Shown in pieces: positions 31,889 to 38,142 of a stretch of 39,435 nucleotides of DNA. The notes beneath the pieces are model-generated. The model ran no database searches. It was given only the letters and a program-made list of their open reading frames with translations, and was not told the DNA's origin. Origin of the DNA: an uncultured Coriobacteriales bacterium (GTDB lineage Bacteria; Actinomycetota; Coriobacteriia; Coriobacteriales; Eggerthellaceae); assembly GCA_946892075.1 (NCBI GenBank), contig CAMPNZ010000006.1:1-39435 (forward strand), given 5' to 3'. The stretch's first letter is position 1; each line of letters starts with the position of its first letter. A program made the position numbers and the translations under genes.

Positions 31889-33250
31889 ATGAACCAAAAC
31901 AAAAAATCGGCATCGAGGAAAATTGTGTTTGGCGCGCTTGCGTGCTCGTTTGCGCTTTCGCTGCCCTTGCTTGCATCGGTTGCCACGTCTTCAACTGCTA
32001 ACACGCCGCTTGCTGTTCAAAGCGCCTATGCAAGTGGCCAGCCTGCTATCAAAATCGTTGGAGGTGGCGGAGCAAATGATTCAATGACATATAAGTATAA
32101 ACTGGTAAATGCCGATGGTTATACTGTGTCTGCCCAGTTTGAAGGCCCTGGCACTGAAGGCAGAAAACTTGTTCTGAACACCGACAAATGCTTTGTTAAT
32201 GTTACGGGAGAGCAACAAAATCCTGGTCAAGCGTATGTTGTACTTACTGCTACTAAAGATGGCAATACCATCTCTAAAAAAGTGTCGGTATATTTTTATG
32301 GTCCGTCCACTGCGCGTTACAAGGCGAATTACTACAAAATGGCGAACGGTTTAGGCGGAAGAACGGCTGAAGACACGATGCGTAATATCGTGGAAAAGGC
32401 GTTTCCTAATCCGACTGACCAAGCTGTACTTGCAACAAGTGATGGTTATTGGGATGCGCTGGGAGCAAACGCGCTGGCAGGAAGCATGAAGGCGCCGGTG
32501 CTGTTGTGTCATTTTGGCGAGCTCCCACAGCAGACGATAGAAGAACTCAAACGCCTAAACACAAAACATGTAACAATTTGTGGCGGTGAACATGCCGTTT
32601 CAGCTGCTGTTGAACAACAACTGAATGACATGGGTATTAAAACATCCCGCGTTTATGGCGAAAGCATAAGCGACACTGCCAATGAAATTGCTGGCAAGCT
32701 TGGTAAGTCGGATACGGCATTTGTAGCAACAAGCTGGGGTTATCAGGATGCTCTTTCCGCTGCAAGTTATGCGTATGCACGCCAAGCTCCTATTTTCCTT
32801 ACGAATTACAACACTGCGCGCCTTGACGATTCAAGCATTGAAGTGATGAAGAAAAAGGGTGTAAAGCAGGTATATCTTATTGGTGGAAAGGCGGTTGTTT
32901 CGCCTGATGTAGAGGCACAATTGAAGAAAGCGGGCATTGCTGTTGAACGCGTTGCGGGTGACTCTGCTTATGATACGTCAGCTCAGTTGGCAGAAAAGCT
33001 TATTTCGTTGGGTATGTCAGCTAACAATTTGGGCGTTGCAACAGGTTATGGTTACACCGACGCCTTAGCGGGCGCGGCCTTGTGTGGGACCCACAATTCG
33101 GTACTGCTTCTTGCCGATGATTCAAACCAAACTACCGTTGATCAGGTAGTGGCTGCTCATAAAGACCAGATTCAGCATTTTTACGTACTGGGCGGGTCGA
33201 GCGTTATCGGTTCAGATGTTCAGTACGCGTTTTGGAAAGTGTTTAAGTAA
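31889..33250 (+). CDS. Secreted protein with three cell-wall-binding repeats (CWB2)
   Basis: A 453-residue exported protein. A basic start and hydrophobic segment end in a likely signal-peptidase site QSAYA-SG (about residue 47). Residues 50-150 are beta-rich and look Ig-like (VTGEQQNPGQAYVVLTAT.DG). From about 155 to the end there are three CWB2 (PF04122-type) repeats, each with the R-[LV]-x-G-x-[ST]-x-x-D-T start, a W/YGY-x-DAL block and a VY-x-[LI]GG end. Such repeats hold proteins to wall polymers in Firmicutes and Coriobacteriia. AAGGAGG upstream fixes ATG 31889. It precedes a similar gene and is the likelier target of the leader hairpins. Specific function unknown. Confidence 0.88.
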   Translation: MNQNKKSASRKIVFGALACSFALSLPLLASVATSSTANTPLAVQSAYASGQPAIKIVGGGGANDSMTYKYKLVNADGYTVSAQFEGPGTEGRKLVLNTDKCFVNVTGEQQNPGQAYVVLTATKDGNTISKKVSVYFYGPSTARYKANYYKMANGLGGRTAEDTMRNIVEKAFPNPTDQAVLATSDGYWDALGANALAGSMKAPVLLCHFGELPQQTIEELKRLNTKHVTICGGEHAVSAAVEQQLNDMGIKTSRVYGESISDTANEIAGKLGKSDTAFVATSWGYQDALSAASYAYARQAPIFLTNYNTARLDDSSIEVMKKKGVKQVYLIGGKAVVSPDVEAQLKKAGIAVERVAGDSAYDTSAQLAEKLISLGMSANNLGVATGYGYTDALAGAALCGTHNSVLLLADDSNQTTVDQVVAAHKDQIQHFYVLGGSSVIGSDVQYAFWKVFK

Positions 33251-33376
33251 GGATGTAGGTTAAGGAGTAAGTAAGTAGGAAAGCAAGAAAACTCGTGTGG
33301 GCTGTGAGACCCACACGGGCTGTGAGGATTGTGTTTGAAAAGCAATGTTTTAGCTAACAGGAAAGGATAAAAGTAT
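33251..33376 (+). promoter_or_regulatory. Inverted and direct repeats between the CWB2 genes
   Basis: CGTGTGGG (33294-33301) and CCCACACG (33310-33317) form an 8-bp hairpin. GGGCTGTGAG is repeated directly at 33299 and 33317. No T-run follows, so this may be a partial terminator, an RNA-processing site or an operator. Confidence 0.35.
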
Positions 33377-34807
33377 ATGAATCTGTTAACAAAATGCGCA
33401 CTGAGTGCAAGCGTTGTGTTGGGTGTTATGGCTGGTGCCGTTTTTGTTTCTTCATCAAGTAGCACATTGCAGAGCGCTTATGCGGCGGAAGCATTTGGCG
33501 CTCACTTTTCTGGTTATAAGGAGACCGCCGAGGAAAAGGCACAGTTTGAAAAATCAACACTCCACCATGCACAAGTAGCATTAAACCGCATCAGGCAATA
33601 TTTGAATGCTGCTAATCAAGAAAATAAATATACGAAAGAACAAGCTCAGGCGCTGCAACAAGAAGTAGAGCAAATAGATTACAATATTCTTAACTGGCAG
33701 CGTAATGAGCCTATCCTTAAGTCATTGATTGAACAAATGAAGGAATTTGCACGTTATATTGGAATCCCCGACGATTTTGTTGGCGATCCAAATTATAAAC
33801 ACAGTTATCCGCCCCAATTGCATGAAAATGAAGTGGTGAACCCAAGCTTTAAGCGTATTTCAGGAGAAACCGCCTACGATACCATGCAAAAGCTTGTGCA
33901 GGAAACATTCCCTAGCACCTGTGAATATGCTGTTATTGCATCGGGTGAGGGTTATTGGGATGCGCTTTCGGCAAACGGCTTAGCAGGTAATTTGAATGCT
34001 CCTGTTTTGCTTACAACCCACGATGCGCTGCCAGCCCAAACTATCAACGAGCTTAAGCGTCTTCACGTATCAAAGGTGTATGTATGCGGTGGAACGTCGG
34101 TAGTGTCAGAGGCCGTTTGCAAGCAGCTTAAAAATCTCAACATAAGCGTTGAGCGTTTAGCGGGAGAAACTGCCGCCGATACCGCAAATATTATCGCAAG
34201 CAAGCTTCCCAAAACGCGCATGGCGTTTTTAGCAACAAGCTGGGGATATGCAGACGCATTATCCGTTGCAAGTTATAATTACGCGTTCAAAAAGCCCTTG
34301 TTTTTAACTAATTACAGCACGGGCTTAGTGGATGACAGCACCATTAAAGCAATGCGCGAAGCAGGTGTAGTGAGCATTGATATTGTTGGCGGAGAAGGTG
34401 TTATACCTGTTGAAGCGGAACAGCAACTGCGTGATGCTGGCTTTTGGGTATATAGGTATGCTGGAGATGATGCATATGAAACTTCAGAACATATTGGGCG
34501 TCAGCTTGAACGATATGGCTTAAAGGCAGACGCTATGGGCATTGCAACGGGCTGGGGTTATGCTGATGCTTTGTCAGCGGCAGCATTTTGCGGTAAGAAG
34601 CATATACTTATTCGCTTAGGTGACGATACCTATATTGCTCAAATGCGTTATAACCATCCTTCAGCTTCGTTTGCCACAAAGACGAACTACTATATCTTTG
34701 GCGGAACAAGCGTGGTAAGCGATGATGTTGAGAATTATATTCGTAATAAAGTAGAGAAGCACAATCAATATGTTACTGAGCGCGCACAGCGTCAGACCCA
34801 GCGTTAA
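33377..34807 (+). CDS. Secreted protein with helical domain and three CWB2 repeats
   Basis: A 476-residue exported protein. The signal peptide ends at QSAYA-AE (about residue 35), the same site motif as in the upstream gene. Residues 40-135 form a charged helical, coiled-coil-like domain (KETAEEKAQFEKS...LNRIRQYLNAANQENK, cited in part) unlike the Ig-like part of its neighbour. Three CWB2 repeats fill about 160-455 (ISGETAYDTMQ, GEGYWDALSANGLAG, VYVCGGTSVVS, SWGYADALS). AAAGGA precedes ATG 33377. The two genes thus share a wall-binding module but carry different N-terminal domains. Confidence 0.88.
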   Translation: MNLLTKCALSASVVLGVMAGAVFVSSSSSTLQSAYAAEAFGAHFSGYKETAEEKAQFEKSTLHHAQVALNRIRQYLNAANQENKYTKEQAQALQQEVEQIDYNILNWQRNEPILKSLIEQMKEFARYIGIPDDFVGDPNYKHSYPPQLHENEVVNPSFKRISGETAYDTMQKLVQETFPSTCEYAVIASGEGYWDALSANGLAGNLNAPVLLTTHDALPAQTINELKRLHVSKVYVCGGTSVVSEAVCKQLKNLNISVERLAGETAADTANIIASKLPKTRMAFLATSWGYADALSVASYNYAFKKPLFLTNYSTGLVDDSTIKAMREAGVVSIDIVGGEGVIPVEAEQQLRDAGFWVYRYAGDDAYETSEHIGRQLERYGLKADAMGIATGWGYADALSAAAFCGKKHILIRLGDDTYIAQMRYNHPSASFATKTNYYIFGGTSVVSDDVENYIRNKVEKHNQYVTERAQRQTQR

Positions 34808-35123
34808 GCTGAACAGCGTACCTACCTCGCTGCATCAGTTTTGAAGTTGAGGGATGCCGCGTTCCCGCACACAGCAGGAGCGCGACATCGCACTATGTTA
34901 CATCGTGTTGCGATAAGCGGTGATGCGTTCCCGAAGTGGGCTGCTGGCTGCGATAAGCAACTATGCTGGCAACCAGCAGGAATGCGTTCTTGCAGCGACT
35001 TGTGTTGCGTTGCATCGTGTGGCAACCAGCAGCCTCACGTTTTCGCACCTATTATTTTCAAGACGTGTTATTTTGTTTACCGTAGTAACATTATTACAGA
35101 ATAGAAACTTGTGCGTTTTTGCC
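34808..35123. other. Gap with degenerate repeats before ahpC
   Basis: No gene seen. GTTCCCG occurs at 34861 and 34927. GGCAACCAGCAG is repeated at 34968 and 35021, the first pairing with CTGCTGG (34941-34947). TGCGATAAGC is repeated at 34909 and 34949. No convincing terminator for the CWB2 pair. Confidence 0.5.
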
Positions 35124-35192
35124 TTGACCTTTGCGGAAACTAGGCTATTATATAGTTATCAATTAAAGGGTGTACAATTTAATGTATACACA
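35124..35192 (+). promoter_or_regulatory. ahpC promoter with downstream imperfect palindrome
   Basis: TTGACC (35124-35129) and TATTAT (35146-35151) are 16 bp apart, a good housekeeping promoter about 60 bases before the ahpC start. An imperfect inverted repeat GTGTACA...TGTATACAC (35171-35192) lies just downstream of the expected start point, placed for a repressor. It does not match the PerR or OxyR consensus closely. Confidence 0.6.
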
Positions 35193-35212
35193 CGTGAGGA
35201 AGGATTGGAACC

Positions 35213-35776
35213 ATGTCACTTATTGGTAAAGAAATCGAAGATTTTACTGTTCAGGCATTTCACAACGACGGTTTTAAGACTGTTTCAAAGCAAGACGTAT
35301 TAGGAAAATGGTCGGTATTTTTCTTCTATCCTGCTGACTTTACATTCGTTTGCCCAACCGAGCTTGAAGATTTGAGCGCCTTATACGACCAGTTCAAGCA
35401 GGCAGATTGCGAAATTTATTCCGTAAGCACCGACACTCATTTCGTTCACAAAGCATGGCATGACGCTTCCGAGAACATCAGCAAGCTGCAGTATCCTATG
35501 CTTGCCGATCCGACCCATGTGCTTTCAAAGATGTTTGATGTGCTTATTGAGGCTGATGGCGTTGCTGAGCGTGGTAGCTTCATCGTTGATCCTCAGGGTA
35601 AGATTGTTGCATACGAAATTAACCAGGGTTCTATTGGACGTAACGCGGTTGAACTGCTCCGTAAGGTTCAAGCGTGCCAGTTTGTAGCTAAGCATGGCGA
35701 CTCGGTATGCCCTGCCAAATGGGTTCCCGGTGCTGAAGTTTTGCACCCTGGCATCGACCTTGTCGGTAAGCTGTAA
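35213..35776 (+). CDS. ahpC: Alkyl hydroperoxide reductase C (typical 2-Cys peroxiredoxin)
   Basis: A 187-residue AhpC reducing hydrogen peroxide and organic hydroperoxides. The peroxidatic Cys47 lies in FVCPTE and the resolving Cys166 in SVCPAKW; the active-site Thr and Arg (TFVCPTE, GSIGRN) are intact. GGAAGGAT lies just before ATG 35213. No AhpF follows, so another disulfide reductase must recycle it. The gene has its own promoter and terminator. Confidence 0.97.
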   Translation: MSLIGKEIEDFTVQAFHNDGFKTVSKQDVLGKWSVFFFYPADFTFVCPTELEDLSALYDQFKQADCEIYSVSTDTHFVHKAWHDASENISKLQYPMLADPTHVLSKMFDVLIEADGVAERGSFIVDPQGKIVAYEINQGSIGRNAVELLRKVQACQFVAKHGDSVCPAKWVPGAEVLHPGIDLVGKL

Positions 35777-35926
35777 GCTGCAAGGCGGGAACGCTGCATA
35801 GCTATCGAGGCGTTCATCAGCGCTTTTGAAGCTTGTTGATGGCTGCAAAGCATCTCGCTTATAACTGCGTTGCTGTTGATGCTTGTTGGCGTTGACCAGT
35901 CTTGATAGAACAGAATTACGAATTAG

Positions 35927-35958
35927 GCACCCTTTCTGAAAAGAGAGGGTGCTTTTGT
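35927..35958. terminator. Terminator between ahpC and nth
   Basis: GCACCCTTTCT (35927-35937) and AGAGAGGGTGC (35942-35952) pair over 11 bp, one of them wobble, around a GAAA tetraloop, then TTTTGT. It lies 150 bases after ahpC and 40 bases from the convergent nth stop. Confidence 0.85.
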
Positions 35959-35997
35959 ATTTGGTGGTGTAGCGTGTATATGGTGGTGTAGCGCGAT

Positions 35998-36663
35998 TTA
36001 TTCCACGTGAGCCGAGGGGCATAAGTCGCTTAAAAAGCACTCCGAACAGCGAGGATGGCGCGCAATACAGGTTTCTCGCCCAAATAAAACCCATTGGTGG
36101 TTGATAGGCTTCCAATACGGTTGCGGATACAGTTTCAGCAGTTCTTGCTCGGTTTTGAGCGGCGCGTCGCTGCGTGCCAGCTGCAATTTATGCGCAATAC
36201 GAAACACGTGTGTGTCAACGGCGATGCCTTCCACAATACCAAAGGCCTCGTTCAGCACAATGTTGGCAGTTTTACGCCCAACACCAGGCAATTTGGTGAG
36301 TTCATCCATCGTGTGCGGAACTTCACCGTTGAAATCAGACACAATCATTTGCGCGCATGCAATGCAATTTTTAGACTTGTTGCGGTACAAACCGATGCTT
36401 TTCAGAATGCGCTCGACGTCGCCGAGGCGCGCCGCTGCCAGTTCGTAGGCACTTGGGTAGTGCTGCCACAAAGTAGGAGTAACCTCGTTCACGCTTTTGT
36501 CGGTAGTTTGCGCAGATAGCGACACTGCAATCGTAAGTTTGAAGGGGTCGTTCCACCAGTGCAAGGCGCACTCTGCCATGCCGTAGTGTGCGTTCATGCG
36601 ATTGGCAATCTCTATTGCGCGCGCACGTTTTTTTGCCAGCGCTTCACGTGGCACAGTGTCCAC
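35998..36663 (-). CDS. nth: Endonuclease III
   Basis: A DNA glycosylase/AP lyase removing oxidised pyrimidines. The helix-hairpin-helix LTKLPGVGRKTANIVL with catalytic Lys, the catalytic Asp in VDTHVFRI, and the 4Fe-4S cluster C-x6-C-x2-C-x5-C (CIARHPRCSECFLSDLC) are complete. 221 residues from GTG 36663; a second in-frame GTG at 36654 is as likely, since the only ribosome-site-like element is an uninterrupted G9 tract (36671-36663) touching the first GTG. The upstream frame MKEQGGG (ATG at 36683) is one base out of frame and would join nth if the tract were G10. Confidence 0.95.
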   Translation of the reverse strand: MDTVPREALAKKRARAIEIANRMNAHYGMAECALHWWNDPFKLTIAVSLSAQTTDKSVNEVTPTLWQHYPSAYELAAARLGDVERILKSIGLYRNKSKNCIACAQMIVSDFNGEVPHTMDELTKLPGVGRKTANIVLNEAFGIVEGIAVDTHVFRIAHKLQLARSDAPLKTEQELLKLYPQPYWKPINHQWVLFGRETCIARHPRCSECFLSDLCPSAHVE

Positions 36664-36671
36664 CCCCCCCC
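36663..36671 (-). repeat. G9 homopolymer at the nth start
   Basis: Nine consecutive C on the plus strand (G on the coding strand). Its last G is the first base of the GTG at 36663. Tract length would change both ribosome-site spacing and the frame of upstream ATGs (36683, 36710) relative to nth. Confidence 0.7.
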
Positions 36672-36750
36672 TTGTTCTTTCATGGTGCGAACGCGCAGTT
36701 CAAGGAACATTTTCCTTGATGCGCGCTCGCTTTCATTTTTATTCACTTCC

Positions 36751-36828
36751 TGCGTTCCCGCTCCGATGCGTTCCCGCTCCGATGCGTTCCCACTCCGATG
36801 CGTTCTCGCTCCGATGCGTTCCCACTTC
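36751..36828. repeat. 16-bp tandem repeat, nearly five copies
   Basis: Units TGCGTTCCCGCTCCGA start at 36751, 36767, 36783, 36799 and 36815 (last partial), with single changes (CCCACT, TCTCGC). Each carries the GTTCCC core. It lies in the 233-base gap between selD and nth, which otherwise shows no gene. Confidence 0.9.
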
Positions 36829-36896
36829 AAAGTGCGACGTTGCAGCTCTGATTCACGGTGCTAGGGCAGCAATTCCCTTTGGTGCGCGCGAAACGT

Positions 36897-38132
36897 TTAG
36901 GCGTCTGCGAAGTGAATCGAACACGTTTCATCTTCTATACACGTGCCAATACGCGCAGGTGAAACACCTGTTTCTGCACGAAATGCCGCTTCAAAGCGCG
37001 CAGCATTGTGCTCGTCAACTGCCACCAGCAAGCCGCCTGAGGTTTGTGGATCGCACAACACGCCCAAACGCCGCTGCAGCGTTTGGGTATCCAGCGTGCC
37101 TGCGTCGATAAAGCTGCGTGAAAAGTCGATCACTGTGGCGCATCTACCAGGCAAAATGCCCTTGCAACACAAATCCCACACGCGCGGCAACAAAGGAATG
37201 GCATCCCAATTAAGACGCGCGCCCACCTTGCTTGCCTGTAGCATTTCATGCAAATGACCTGCAAGTGCAAAGCCCGTTACATCGGTTCCTGCATGTGCGT
37301 GTGCTGCTTGCATCGCGCGCGAACCAGCGGCGTTAAGCTGCATCATCGATTGAATTGCTGGCTCAAATGCCGCCTGATCGATGTGGCCCTTTCGAAATGC
37401 CTGCCCCAAAATGCCTGTTCCAAGGGGCTTTGTAAGATACAGCGCATCGCCCGGCTGTGCGCCTGCGTTGCGAATTATCCTCGATGGGTGCGCAAGCCCC
37501 AGCACCGCAAGCCCGTATTTTGGCTCGGTGTCATCAATGGAGTGCCCGCCCACCAGCACCGCTCCCGCTTCGTTGACGGCATCCAGCCCACCTTGCAAGA
37601 TAGCACTGGCAACATCGTTTCCAAGCGATGGCGAAAGCGCAACAATATTCAGCGCACACAGCGGCGTCGCGCCCATTGCAAACACATCCGATAGCGCATT
37701 AGCTGCGGCAATGCGCCCAAATTGGTACGGATCATCAACAATCGGCGTTAGAAAATCAAGCGTCAGAATGGCCGCTTGTTCATCATTGAGCTTGTAGACA
37801 GCAGCATCGTCGCTTGTTTCGAAACCAAGCATAAGCTCGCTTGCTGCCTGCGGTTTTAGTGTATTAAGAATAGTGGCAAGGTCGCCCGGACCCCATTTTG
37901 CTGCTCAACCACCTTTTGAAGTAAGGCGCGTGAGTTTTACCGTTTCACATGCGGAACGTGTTTCTGCGGTTCCTTGGTTTGCGGATGATGCTGCGGATGG
38001 AACTGCGTTTGGTGCCGCCTCTTGAGCCGCCCCTTGAGCCGTTCCCTTTACAGCATCTGCGCTGTTTGCAAGGCCCTTTTCTTCTTGTGCGCGCGCTGCT
38101 TCGCTGGCTTCTTCATGCGTTGTGCGCGGCAT
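36897..38132 (-). CDS. selD: Selenide, water dikinase with selenocysteine at the active site
   Basis: SelD makes selenophosphate from selenide and ATP, the selenium donor for Sec-tRNA. The frame runs from ATG 38132 through an in-frame TGA (37905-37907) to the stop at 36897. Read as Sec76, the TGA gives TSKGGUAAKWGPGDLATIL, the SelD catalytic loop with Sec before the essential Lys79. After it come FETSDDAAVY, TLDFLTPIVDDPYQFG, VGGHSIDDTEPKYG and DPQTSGGLL, all family motifs. Total about 411 residues. The first 70 are Ala/Glu-rich and not part of the fold; no other in-frame start codon lies between ATG 38132 and the TGA. It begins 10 bases after selB. Without recoding the gene would look split or truncated. 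Confidence 0.9.
37877..37907 (-). promoter_or_regulatory. UGA codon and bacterial SECIS-like hairpin in selD
   Basis: On the coding strand, TGA (37907-37905) is followed after 9 bases by TGGGGTC (37895-37889), loop CGGGC (37888-37884) and GACCTTG (37883-37877). That is a 7-pair stem (four canonical, three G-U) whose loop begins 17 bases after the TGA. Bacterial SECIS elements place a G-containing apical loop about 16-22 bases after UGA. The SelB that would read it is encoded next door. Confidence 0.75.
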
Positions 38133-38142
38133 GTGCGGATTG

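Noticed and set aside
36612..36830. 72-residue minus-strand frame overlapping the nth start
   Set aside because: It reads through the 16-bp repeats and then nth in the wrong frame. Kept only as part of the G9 slippage finding.
36897..37832. SelD starting at ATG 37832
   Set aside because: That start would remove the catalytic Sec/Cys loop and Lys; the frame clearly continues upstream with family sequence.
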